A DNA stretch of 64,000 nucleotides from an uncultured bacterium (GTDB lineage Bacteria; Verrucomicrobiota; Lentisphaeria; Victivallales; UBA1829): contig CASFTV010000001.1 in NCBI GenBank assembly GCA_949297765.1, forward strand, positions 349,340 through 413,339, in the 5' to 3' direction. This document shows, piece by piece, positions 44,033 through 51,794 of the stretch (the first letter of the stretch is position 1; the number at the start of each line of letters is the position of its first letter). A program made the position numbers and the translations under genes. Under the pieces are notes generated by a model, which saw only the letters and a program-made list of their open reading frames with translations, did not search any database and had not been told where the DNA came from.

Positions 44033-45673
44033 CTATCTGACTTTTGACGCAGAAGCATCGCGGTCTAGCGGACGAAGATAATGGGAACGCCCTGGAAATT
44101 TTCTGGATTCAATCCGAGAAGATTCCTGGTCCAGCAATACGACTTTTCCGGATGTTCCGGGGAACGGCAGGTGCTCGGAATGCATCAGTATTTCCCAGAT
44201 TTTCCCGTCAGAATCTTCAATCAGCAACGGATTCCGAGAATTATGCAGAGGCAGGGATTCCGTCGGCCCCCACATGGTTAGAAACATATTGCCGTATTTG
44301 TAGTCAGAAGTCGCCAGCTTGGATTCCTGCAACATTTTCTGATCTCGAATTTTGTTGAGCACAGGAAGTTGTTCTTGCTTTGCGATCGTAAAATTTTTCT
44401 GCATACGGAAAATATTCCAGATGTGATTTCCATGCTGCCATTGGTTCCCGACCCAGATCAGCATCAGCACCAGCATCCCGATGAGATAAACCGCCTGCAG
44501 CAGAAGAAGATAGCGAGAAGGTAGAAAACGCTGCAATCTTTCCGATGCTTCATGCCAGCCTGTAACCAGAATTATAATTCCTACAACTGCAAGCAGCAGG
44601 AGATAGCGAAGATAGGCTTTTTCCGGGTGGAGGAAAGGGAATACCTTATATACAACATAACAGTGCAGCAAATAGACGATCATAAAACTGAATGCCAGCA
44701 GACGCCGCTCCGATCCGCATCCTTTCCAGAGTTGAAAAATCACGATCGGAATAACTGCGCAGAAAAGAAGGATCGCAGGTCCCGACTGGAAATATTTCCC
44801 CGAAAATTCCAGCGGACGGAAAAAAGAGAGAAGATACCCGAGAAGACCCACGGCATCAGAAGAAACCCGCTGAGGGATATGAGAACCGAGAATTATTTCC
44901 ACCCGTCCGCCGGAAACCCCAAAAAAAGCATTCAGCAATACGGTTTCCAGCACAAGGACCAGCATCACTCCTGCTGAAAAGCAGAATACAGCCGGTCCCA
45001 CATGGAACTTCCAAACACGGAAAAATTCCCGTTTCTCCGCAGGATACAGCAGCAGGTAAAGTCCGAATGCCACCGCCCAGTAAAGCGAGGTGAATTTACA
45101 GCCATAAGAAATTCCCACAAGCAGACCGCTCCAGAAGAGCGGCTGCAGCGTACCAGTCTTCAGATGGCGCAGAAGAAGGAGGATTGCACCCAGCATGTAG
45201 AATGCTGCCGGCATCAGCGGCAGAAACTGAGTGCTTTCACGGACCGTTTGCGGGAGAAAGCAGATCAGGAAGAAAGCGGCTGCGCCCGCAGCCTTGCTCC
45301 GGAGTTTTGCGGCAATCCAGTAAGCAAGGACTGCTGTGCCGAGAGCTGTCAGCAGCGGATAAATATAATAAACCCACCAAGAGGTGCCGAACAGCTTCAT
45401 CAAAGCATAGACCGGCAAATTGAGCGCCCAGCGCCCTTGATGATGATCCGGAAATTCAGGATACCAGATACCGGTTTCGGCGTAATAGCGCAAAAAGCTC
45501 CATTTCCAGACAGCATCTCCGCTTTTTTCGATAAGATCAAGTGACAGAAATCGCCAGAAAATGAAAAAAAGAATCAGACTTCCCAGAAGTTTCCGGTGAG
45601 AAAATGTATTGAGTTTTTGAGAAAAACTGTTGGCGAATTCTGCAAGCCGGTTGAAAAAAGTGAAAAGTATCAT
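44033..45673 (-). CDS. polytopic membrane protein of the GT39/ArnT-like (lipid-linked sugar transferase) type
   Basis: This 546-residue protein has about ten to eleven hydrophobic segments. The N-terminal region has DAVWKWSFLRYYAETG followed by HQGRWALNLPVYALMKLFG, the layout of PMT/ArnT-like GT-C enzymes. In these, an acidic residue in the first extracytoplasmic loop binds the metal and the lipid-phosphate sugar. A soluble C-terminal domain (about 110 residues) starts at QKNFTIAKQEQLPVLNKI. It may glycosylate a surface polymer or protein. The gene is visibly more A/T-rich than its neighbours. It lies beside a transposase remnant and tRNA-Thr, consistent with acquisition. It is transcribed from its own promoter with a leader of about 160 bases. 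Confidence 0.65.
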   Translation of the reverse strand: MILFTFFNRLAEFANSFSQKLNTFSHRKLLGSLILFFIFWRFLSLDLIEKSGDAVWKWSFLRYYAETGIWYPEFPDHHQGRWALNLPVYALMKLFGTSWWVYYIYPLLTALGTAVLAYWIAAKLRSKAAGAAAFFLICFLPQTVRESTQFLPLMPAAFYMLGAILLLLRHLKTGTLQPLFWSGLLVGISYGCKFTSLYWAVAFGLYLLLYPAEKREFFRVWKFHVGPAVFCFSAGVMLVLVLETVLLNAFFGVSGGRVEIILGSHIPQRVSSDAVGLLGYLLSFFRPLEFSGKYFQSGPAILLFCAVIPIVIFQLWKGCGSERRLLAFSFMIVYLLHCYVVYKVFPFLHPEKAYLRYLLLLAVVGIIILVTGWHEASERLQRFLPSRYLLLLQAVYLIGMLVLMLIWVGNQWQHGNHIWNIFRMQKNFTIAKQEQLPVLNKIRDQKMLQESKLATSDYKYGNMFLTMWGPTESLPLHNSRNPLLIEDSDGKIWEILMHSEHLPFPGTSGKVVLLDQESSRIESRKFPGRSHYLRPLDRDASASKVR

Positions 45674-45838
45674 ATCTTTCCTGTTTGTAGAAGTTTATGA
45701 CATAATCTGACGCGAAGTAATTCTGACAGGTCCGGGTCCTCCCGCAGCAAACAATACCTCAATTTGCATACAAGTATTCCGCCTTTCCTGCCATAATCCT
45801 GATCTGTCGTCTCAGGAATCCTCTCTTCTGAATTTCTT
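45674..45838 (-). other. long 5' leader of the GT39-like gene
   Basis: The expected transcript start near 45832 leaves about 160 untranslated bases. They include CCTGA/TCAGG arms that could form a small hairpin. Two tiny reading frames are present: MAGKAEYLYAN with AGGA just before its ATG, and a 24-codon frame starting MQIEVLFAAGGPG. I recognise no known riboswitch. Confidence 0.35.
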
Positions 45839-45867
45839 ATTATACAACAGATTTCGGAGAAATGCAA
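45839..45867 (-). promoter_or_regulatory. promoter of the GT39-like gene
   Basis: On the minus strand TTGCAT (45867-45862) and TATAAT (45844-45839) are separated by 17 bases. It lies between lacI-type gene and GT39-like gene; two hairpins (45900-45916 and 45923-45945) just upstream may end the regulator transcript, although no long T run follows. Confidence 0.7.
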
Positions 45868-45964
45868 GTCACAGGTTCCACATTTTCCCGACCGGACATC
45901 CGAAAACGGTTTTCGGCAGACGCCCGGAAAAATTTCCTTTCCGGGGTCTTCCGGATTCGGAGAT

Positions 45965-46972
45965 TCAGGCGCCGAATGAGCTCGGAAATTTTTTCTCGGG
46001 AGCCGCGCCGGGAAGCCGTTTCCGGGAACTTTCTCTCGGAATGAGCTTGTAGGGAAGAACGATTTCCGCCGGAATCTTTCTTCCCCGGATTCCGGCATCC
46101 AGCGCATCGGCGACCGCGGAAGCCAGCGCGGAATAGTCCTGAGAGATCGTTGTCTGCGGCGGAATACAGTAACGGGAAATCTGCGCCCGTTCGGAGCTGA
46201 CCAATGCGACATCCTCCGGAATCCGTTTCCCGTAAAGCGACAGCGCATAAGCGGCGATTCCTCCGGCATTTCCGCCGCCGCAGCAGAAGAGTCCGTCGAT
46301 TCCCGCATGCAGAAGTTTCCCGATCTCTTCAATAAACTCTTCCGGGAGGGCGATCCGCACAAGGAATTCCTCCGAGGGGAGATCCCGGACGGTCAGGGCT
46401 CGACGGATTCCGTCTCTGCGGAGCGCCGCGTTCCCGCAGTTTTCCACGCCGTGCACGATGGCACCGATCCGGCGGCAGCCGCAGTCGGCCAGATGGCCGA
46501 TTCCGAGATCCATTGCCTGGGTCTCGTCGGACCGCACGCAGCAGACTCCGGTGGACCGGCCGGAAGGTTTCCGGTCGATCAGGATCAGCGGAACGGCGAA
46601 ACGTTCGTCCCATGACTCGAAAAGCGGCGCCTCGAATCCGATGGAGACCGCCCCGCAGAACTGGATGCTTTCCAGACGCTCCAGATTGTCGTGTGGCAGG
46701 ATTTCAATCCGGCAGCCGCGCATGGAAAGCTCGCGCGTCAGCTCGGTCATCACCATTTCCACATACGCCTGAACCGGGTAGACCAGCTTGTACGGCGTAA
46801 TGACGACCACATTCCGCTGTTTTGTGGACAGACGCGGATGATATCCGCACTCCCGGGCGACTGCGAACACATGTTCCCGGACCTCCTTCCGGATGTTCGG
46901 ATGGTGACTGAACACCCGTGACACCGTCGCCGTCGACACCCCCGCCTTCTCCGCAATTTCCTGAATTCTCAT
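45965..46972 (-). CDS. LacI-family transcriptional regulator
   Basis: The N-terminal HTH of this 335-residue protein (MRIQEIAEKAGVSTATVSRV, then FSHHPNIRKEVREHVFAVA) is typical of LacI/GalR. A periplasmic-binding-like sensor domain follows (VVVITPYKLVYPVQAYVEMV, PLILIDRKPSGRSTGVCCVR, GIDGLFCCGGGNAGGIAAYA, EDVALVSSERAQIS). AGGAGG precedes the ATG. It is divergent from the nine-gene oxidoreductase operon and most likely controls it. The ligand should be a sugar or sugar-derived compound of that pathway. Confidence 0.9.
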   Translation of the reverse strand: MRIQEIAEKAGVSTATVSRVFSHHPNIRKEVREHVFAVARECGYHPRLSTKQRNVVVITPYKLVYPVQAYVEMVMTELTRELSMRGCRIEILPHDNLERLESIQFCGAVSIGFEAPLFESWDERFAVPLILIDRKPSGRSTGVCCVRSDETQAMDLGIGHLADCGCRRIGAIVHGVENCGNAALRRDGIRRALTVRDLPSEEFLVRIALPEEFIEEIGKLLHAGIDGLFCCGGGNAGGIAAYALSLYGKRIPEDVALVSSERAQISRYCIPPQTTISQDYSALASAVADALDAGIRGRKIPAEIVLPYKLIPRESSRKRLPGAAPEKKFPSSFGA

Positions 46973-47013
46973 TGGAACTCCTCCTTCGGAACTGAAAGAA
47001 TTGATTCATTTAC

Positions 47014-47041
47014 AATATATTTCATTCTTTTCTGAAAACAA
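47014..47041 (-). promoter_or_regulatory. putative promoter of the LacI-type gene
   Basis: On the minus strand TTGTTT (47041-47036) and TATATT (47019-47014) are separated by 16 bases. The -35 lies inside the dyad at 47032-47054. Confidence 0.45.
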
Positions 47042-47054
47042 ATTCTTTTTTCAG
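47032..47054. promoter_or_regulatory. candidate operator for the LacI-type regulator
   Basis: CTGAAAA (47032-47038) and TTTTCAG (47048-47054) form a 23-base dyad with a 9-base AT-rich centre. It covers the -35 of the regulator's own promoter and lies about 30 bases upstream of the divergent -35. Confidence 0.4.
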
Positions 47055-47085
47055 ATTCTTTTACAAAACATCTCCGATTCCGGTC

Positions 47086-47113
47086 TTGCAATTCATTTTT
47101 CTGTTATTACAGT
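47086..47113 (+). promoter_or_regulatory. putative promoter of the oxidoreductase operon
   Basis: TTGCAA (47086-47091) and TACAGT (47108-47113) are separated by 16 bases. AAGGAAACTCACC leads to the ATG at 47154. Confidence 0.4.
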
Positions 47114-47153
47114 ATCCGGAACGGGGCAAAATCCCAAACGAAGGAAACTCACC

Positions 47154-48164
47154 ATGAAATGCAGAGAAATTGTATTCACGGCGCCGGGAAAAGCGGAGCT
47201 TCAGGAAAAGGAATGGAATGAACCGGAGTTGAAACGGGATGAAGTATTTCTGGAAACGGAATGCACACTGATCAGTCCGGGAACGGAACGTGCGTGCCTG
47301 CTCGGACTTGCCGGCGGAAATTCTTTCCCGAAACGCCTCGGATACAGTGCGGTTGCCAGAGTTCGGAACGCGGGACAGGAATCCGGATTTCATCCCGGAG
47401 AGCGGGTGGCGGTCTACCACAGTTCGCACTCGTCGCTTCTGGTGAAGAAAGCGGAGGATCTGGTAAAAATAGAGGATGACTCGCTCCCGTCCGAGTCGGC
47501 GGTGTTCTGCATTATCGGCTCCATGGGACTTCAGGGCATGCGCAGAGCGCGGCCGGAGTTCGGAGAATCCATGGCGGTTCTCGGACTGGGACTGCTCGGG
47601 CTGTTCGCGATCCGCTGCGCCGCTCTCAGCGGTCTCGTCCCGCTGATCGGGATCGACTTCAACGAAAAACGCCGGAAGCTCGCGGAAGAGTTCGGGGCGG
47701 ATGCGACCTTTTCTCCCGACGATCCGGAACTGGCGGCAACCATCAAACGTCTCACGAATGGATCCGGCGTCGACATAGCGGTCGAAGTGACCGGCAATCC
47801 CGATGCGCTCAACACCGCGCTCGACTTCACCGCGCCGTATGGAAGAGTCACCCTCACGGGCTGTTCCCGGACTCCGACCCGGGAGATCGACTTCTACAGC
47901 AAGGTGCACAAGCCCGGCATTTCGATCATCGGAGCGCACAACATGGCACGTCCGCACCACGACGCCCGGCCCGGCTGCTGGACCATGCGGGAGGATATGG
48001 CGCTGCTTCTGCGTCTGTTCTCTGCGGGCAGAATCCGTCCGGAACGGCTGATCCGGGACCGGCTCCGTCCGGAAGAGGCGCCGCGCTTTTTCGAACGTCT
48101 TGCAAACGGTGATCCGGAGATTCTCGGTGCGGTCTTCGACTGGGAATCGAGGAAACTTTCATAA
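47154..48164 (+). CDS. medium-chain (zinc-type) alcohol dehydrogenase-like oxidoreductase
   Basis: This 336-residue MDR protein has a GroES-like N-terminal half (VFLETECTLISPGTERACLL, then GYSAVARVRNAG, GERVAVYHSSHSS) and a Rossmann half (MAVLGLGLLGLFAIRCAAL; VDIAVEVTGNPDALNTALDF). The classical catalytic-zinc Cys/His/Glu set is not evident: the usual 'Gly-His-Glu' motif is replaced by Gly-Tyr-Ser. It may therefore act without zinc, like the 'bi-domain oxidoreductase' group that handles sugars and glycosides. It is the first gene of a nine-gene operon and probably NAD(P)-dependent. The ATG at 47154 has AAGGA upstream. Confidence 0.8.
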   Translation: MKCREIVFTAPGKAELQEKEWNEPELKRDEVFLETECTLISPGTERACLLGLAGGNSFPKRLGYSAVARVRNAGQESGFHPGERVAVYHSSHSSLLVKKAEDLVKIEDDSLPSESAVFCIIGSMGLQGMRRARPEFGESMAVLGLGLLGLFAIRCAALSGLVPLIGIDFNEKRRKLAEEFGADATFSPDDPELAATIKRLTNGSGVDIAVEVTGNPDALNTALDFTAPYGRVTLTGCSRTPTREIDFYSKVHKPGISIIGAHNMARPHHDARPGCWTMREDMALLLRLFSAGRIRPERLIRDRLRPEEAPRFFERLANGDPEILGAVFDWESRKLS

Positions 48165-48181
48165 GCGGGGAGAATCATCAC

Positions 48182-49195
48182 ATGCAGAAAATCAAAATCG
48201 GACAAATCGGGATCGGCCACAACCACGCCGCCGAAAAGATGTCTGCGCTGCGCCGTCTTACCGAGTATTACGAAGTGGTCGGGGTGGTCGAATCCGACGA
48301 ACAGTGGTGGCAGAAGCGGGGCGGATTCAAAGAGTATCAGGGGATTCCCCGCCTGACGGAGGAGGAACTCTTCGCCACGCCCGGACTGGAAGCGGTCGCC
48401 GTGGAAACGGATGGATTCGAGCTTCTGGAAACGGCGCGGAAGTGTGTCGATCGCAATCTGCACATTCACATGGACAAGCCCGGCGGAGAGGATCTTGACC
48501 TCTTCCGCGAACTTCTGAACGAATACCGCAGAAAACATCTGACGATCCAGCTCGGCTACATGTACCGCAACAATCCCGCGATCCAGTACTGCTTCAACGC
48601 GGTGAAAAAAGGATGGCTCGGGGAGATTTTTGAAATTCACGCCGTCATGAACCGGTACGACGGAAACAACGAAGAGTACCGCCGCTGGCTTGCGCAGTTC
48701 CGCGGAGGAGCGGTCTACATCTTCGCCGGACACCTGATTGATCTTGTGGTTGCGATGCTCGGCCGTCCGCTCCGTGTCACGCCGTATCTGACCAGGACGC
48801 GCAACGACAATCTGTATGACACCGGACTCACGGTCATGGAGTATCCGCGCGCACTTGCGACGGTGCGCACCGGAGTCACGGAGGTGGACGGCATGAAACA
48901 CCGGCGGCTGATTGTCTGCGGGACGAAGGGCAGCATCGAAATCTGTCCTCTGGAGCATCCGGCGGACCGCTATCGTCTGGATCCGCTCCATCTGCGCCTG
49001 ACGCTGCTGGAAGGAAACGAGGAGTTCGAAGCCGGAACTCATATCGTCGATGTCGGGGTCATGAACGGGCGGTACGACAATCAGCTGATCGAGCTGGCGA
49101 AGATCATCCGCAATGAGAAGGAAAATCCCTGGCCGTTCCCGCACGAACTGATTGTTCAGGAAGCGCTTCTGCGCGCTTCCGGAATCCCTCTGTGA
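48182..49195 (+). CDS. Gfo/Idh/MocA-family oxidoreductase
   Basis: The N-terminus of this 337-residue protein, KIKIGQIGIGHNHAAEKMSA, is the NAD(P)-binding fold with Gly-x-Gly-x-x. The substrate-side motif is HIHMDKPGGE, where Asp-Lys-Pro replaces the usual Glu-Lys-Pro but keeps the catalytic Lys. Later blocks, QLGYMYRNNPAIQ and GHLIDLVVAMLGRP, match the second family domain with its His. Such enzymes oxidise or reduce sugars, inositols and glycosides. It is the second gene of the operon, 17 bases after the first. Substrate not determinable. Confidence 0.85.
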   Translation: MQKIKIGQIGIGHNHAAEKMSALRRLTEYYEVVGVVESDEQWWQKRGGFKEYQGIPRLTEEELFATPGLEAVAVETDGFELLETARKCVDRNLHIHMDKPGGEDLDLFRELLNEYRRKHLTIQLGYMYRNNPAIQYCFNAVKKGWLGEIFEIHAVMNRYDGNNEEYRRWLAQFRGGAVYIFAGHLIDLVVAMLGRPLRVTPYLTRTRNDNLYDTGLTVMEYPRALATVRTGVTEVDGMKHRRLIVCGTKGSIEICPLEHPADRYRLDPLHLRLTLLEGNEEFEAGTHIVDVGVMNGRYDNQLIELAKIIRNEKENPWPFPHELIVQEALLRASGIPL

Positions 49196-49206
49196 CAGGA
49201 GAGATC

Positions 49207-49962
49207 ATGGAGAATCAATGGAATGGGAAAAACGCTCTTGTAACTGGAGCAGGAAATAAAATCGGCAGGGCGGCAGCCCGTATGCTCGCTTCACTCGGAG
49301 CGAGAGTGGCGGTAACGGCTCCTGTTGTGGAAGAGGCGCGGGAAGTTGTTGCGGAAATCCGCGGCGCTGGCGGCGAAGCGATTGCGCTCCCCGCCGATCC
49401 GACCGATATTGACCAGATCCGGCGGATGGTCCGGAGTGCGACGGAAACTTTCGGCTCGATTGATCTTCTCATCAACAATGCGGAAGGCTGTTTTCATGCG
49501 GACGGAACCGGCAGGGCATTTCCGGAGTCGGAACCGGCGCAGTGGGCACCCCTCCTCGAATCCCTGCTGAGGGGCATCATTGCGACGATCCGTTATGTTC
49601 TGCCGCAAATGATCGAGCGGCGGACGGGCAGAATCGTCAATCTGGTATCGGTGGCGGGAGTCGCCGGCTTGCAGGGGGCACCGGTCCGCTCGGCGGTGGA
49701 AAGCGGAATCATCGGCCTGACCCGGAGTCTGGCGATGGATTACGGCGCATACAATATCTGCGTCAACAGCATTGCATCGGGAGCCATCCGAATGAAATCG
49801 GATCCGGAATCCACGATCGGCGGCAGTGTGTTCGGCCGCTCCGGGACACCGGAGGAGGTCGCGAATCTGGTTTGCTTTCTCTGTTCGGCGGAGGCCGGCT
49901 ATATCACCGGTCAGAATTACATTATCGACGGCGGCTGCATTCTCGGACCGAAGGAGGAATAA
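49207..49962 (+). CDS. short-chain dehydrogenase-like protein lacking the catalytic Tyr and Lys
   Basis: The nucleotide-binding fold of this 251-residue protein is intact (ALVTGAGNKIGRAAARML at 10-27; LLINNAE at 87-93). However, the active-site position that should read Tyr-x-x-x-Lys reads Arg161-Ser-Ala-Val-Glu165 (VRSAVESGIIGLTRS). The active-site Ser region (NLVSVAG) remains. The protein should be unable to carry out standard SDR chemistry and may be a partner subunit of the intact SDR coded immediately downstream, which has the same spacing. AGGAGAG precedes the ATG at 49207; an upstream GTG overlapping the previous stop is less likely. Confidence 0.8.
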   Translation: MENQWNGKNALVTGAGNKIGRAAARMLASLGARVAVTAPVVEEAREVVAEIRGAGGEAIALPADPTDIDQIRRMVRSATETFGSIDLLINNAEGCFHADGTGRAFPESEPAQWAPLLESLLRGIIATIRYVLPQMIERRTGRIVNLVSVAGVAGLQGAPVRSAVESGIIGLTRSLAMDYGAYNICVNSIASGAIRMKSDPESTIGGSVFGRSGTPEEVANLVCFLCSAEAGYITGQNYIIDGGCILGPKEE

Positions 49963-49967
49963 GGGAG

Positions 49968-50732
49968 ATGGAAATGAAACTCAAAGGAAAAACCGCCGTG
50001 GTCACCGGCGCGGGAGGAAGAATCGGCATTGCGATCTGCTCACGCCTCGCGGCGGACGGCGCGGCGGTCGTCTGTGCGGATCTCACCCGGGAAAACGCCG
50101 AAAAAGCCGCTGAAACAATCCGTTCCGCCGGAGGTTGTGCTCTCCCCTGTCAGGTGGATGTGACCCGCAGTGACGAAGTCCGCCGGATGGCGGAAACGGC
50201 GCTCCGGAATTTCGGTTCAATTGAGATTCTGGTAAACAACGCCGGCGGCAGTGCCGGATTGTTCCATCGGCTCTCCCGCTTCGAGAACACCACCGAAGAG
50301 ATCTGGCGCAGGGTCATAGACCTCAATCTGAACGGAACGCTCTGCTGCATCCACTCGCTGCTCGGTCAGATGATTGAACGCAGATACGGGAAAATCATCA
50401 ACATGTCTTCGGTCGCGGCGGAAAAGGGGATTCTGGATCGGGTGGACTACTCGGCAGCCAAGGGGGGAATTCTCTCCCTGACCCGGGCGCTGGCGCTTGA
50501 AGTTGGGCAGTACAACATCAACGTCAACTGCATCTCGCCGGGAATGGTCGTGGGCGCGGCAGCGGTTCCTCATCAGGGAACCTGGCTGAGGCGGAGCGGG
50601 GAACCGCGTGAAATCGCGGCTCTGGCGGCCTTTCTCGCGTCGGACGATTCCGGTTTCATCACCGGAGAAAACCATACCATCGACGGCGGACGTGTTCTCG
50701 GGGTGCATTTTCACCACCGGAAAGAAAAATAA
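49968..50732 (+). CDS. short-chain dehydrogenase/reductase
   Basis: This 254-residue classical SDR has TGAGGRIG (13-20), LVNNAGG (88-94), the active-site Ser in IINMSSVA, and the catalytic Tyr161/Lys165 in VDYSAAKGG. C-terminal FLASDDSGFITGENHTIDGG is the normal substrate/tetramer end. It acts in the cytoplasm with NAD(P) on a hydroxy or keto group of an unknown sugar-type substrate. The preceding gene is a paralogue without catalytic residues, suggesting duplication and possibly a hetero-oligomer. AAGGAGG lies 10 bases before the ATG; a second in-frame ATG follows at 49974. Confidence 0.88.
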   Translation: MEMKLKGKTAVVTGAGGRIGIAICSRLAADGAAVVCADLTRENAEKAAETIRSAGGCALPCQVDVTRSDEVRRMAETALRNFGSIEILVNNAGGSAGLFHRLSRFENTTEEIWRRVIDLNLNGTLCCIHSLLGQMIERRYGKIINMSSVAAEKGILDRVDYSAAKGGILSLTRALALEVGQYNINVNCISPGMVVGAAAVPHQGTWLRRSGEPREIAALAAFLASDDSGFITGENHTIDGGRVLGVHFHHRKEK

Positions 50733-50769
50733 ATTTCACCAATCAGATCAATTTCAATCGAGGCAAAAA

Positions 50770-51774
50770 ATGAAGGCTGCAAAAAAAGTGCTGGTGCTCG
50801 GGGCTTCCGGAGCAATGGGGCAGTACCTCCTCCCGCGTCTGGCGGAACTGGGGTATCAAATCGACGGCGTATCACTGGATGAGGTGAATCAGCAGCTGCC
50901 GGGCGTCACATACATCCGGGCGAACGCCAAGGAGAAATCCGTCTACCGCGAACTTCTCCGGAAGCGTTACGACGGCATTGTGGATTTTCTGACCTACCCC
51001 ACGGGAGAACTTTCCTGGTATCTTCCGCAGATTCTGGATCAGACGGATCATTACATTTTTCTTTCCAGCTGCCGGGTTTTCGACGATCTGGAGCATCCGG
51101 TCCGGGAGACCTCCCCGCGCCTGATCGACTCCAGCAGGGACGAACTTCTCCGCAACTCGGATGACTACTGCATCTACAAGGCGCGCGGCGAAAACATTCT
51201 CCGCGCCTCCGGACGCCGGAACTGGACAATCGTCCGACCGGCGACGACCTATTCGCTGATGCGCTACCAGCTTGTGACACTGGAGGCGGCAAACACGGTC
51301 GGCCGCGCGCTTGCAGGGAAAAAAGTCGTTGTCCCGGAACAGGCGCGCCGGAAGCAGGCGACCCTGAGCTGGGGCGGCGACGTGGCGAACATGCTCGCCG
51401 GGCTTCTGTTCAACGAATCCGCCCTCGGCGAGGACTTCAACATTGCGACCGGCGAACATCACTCATGGGAGGAGATTGCCGCGTACTACAACGCCATCTG
51501 CGGACTGGAAGCGGTCTGGGTCGACAAGGAGGACTATCTCCGCATCCTCTCTCCGGATCCGTACGCCATGGGTCCGCGGTGGCAGCTTGAATATGCGCGT
51601 CTCTTCACCCGCATCACGGACAACAGCAAGATTCTGAAGGCGACCGGAATGAAACAGAGCGAACTGATGCCTCTTTACGACGGACTCAAACTGGAAATTT
51701 CCCGCTGTCCGAAAGACACCGTCTGGCCGGTCAACACCGCGATGGACGAGTATCTTGCCGCCCACGGTCTCTGA
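50770..51774 (+). CDS. NAD-dependent epimerase/dehydratase-like protein
   Basis: This 334-residue extended-SDR protein begins with KVLVLGASGAMGQYLLPRLA. YDGIVDFLTYPTGELS is followed by YIFLSSCRVFDDLEHPVRET, with the Ser, and the Tyr-x-x-x-Lys motif lies in DDYCIYKARGENIL. This resembles the epimerase group related to chloroplast mRNA-binding CSP41-like and UDP-glucose-epimerase-type proteins. The 'NWTIVRPATTYS' segment after the catalytic part is typical. It probably acts on a sugar or sugar-acid intermediate of the operon. GAGG lies 7 bases before the ATG at 50770. Confidence 0.82.
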   Translation: MKAAKKVLVLGASGAMGQYLLPRLAELGYQIDGVSLDEVNQQLPGVTYIRANAKEKSVYRELLRKRYDGIVDFLTYPTGELSWYLPQILDQTDHYIFLSSCRVFDDLEHPVRETSPRLIDSSRDELLRNSDDYCIYKARGENILRASGRRNWTIVRPATTYSLMRYQLVTLEAANTVGRALAGKKVVVPEQARRKQATLSWGGDVANMLAGLLFNESALGEDFNIATGEHHSWEEIAAYYNAICGLEAVWVDKEDYLRILSPDPYAMGPRWQLEYARLFTRITDNSKILKATGMKQSELMPLYDGLKLEISRCPKDTVWPVNTAMDEYLAAHGL

Positions 51775-51794
51775 CACAAACGAAAGGAAAAACC

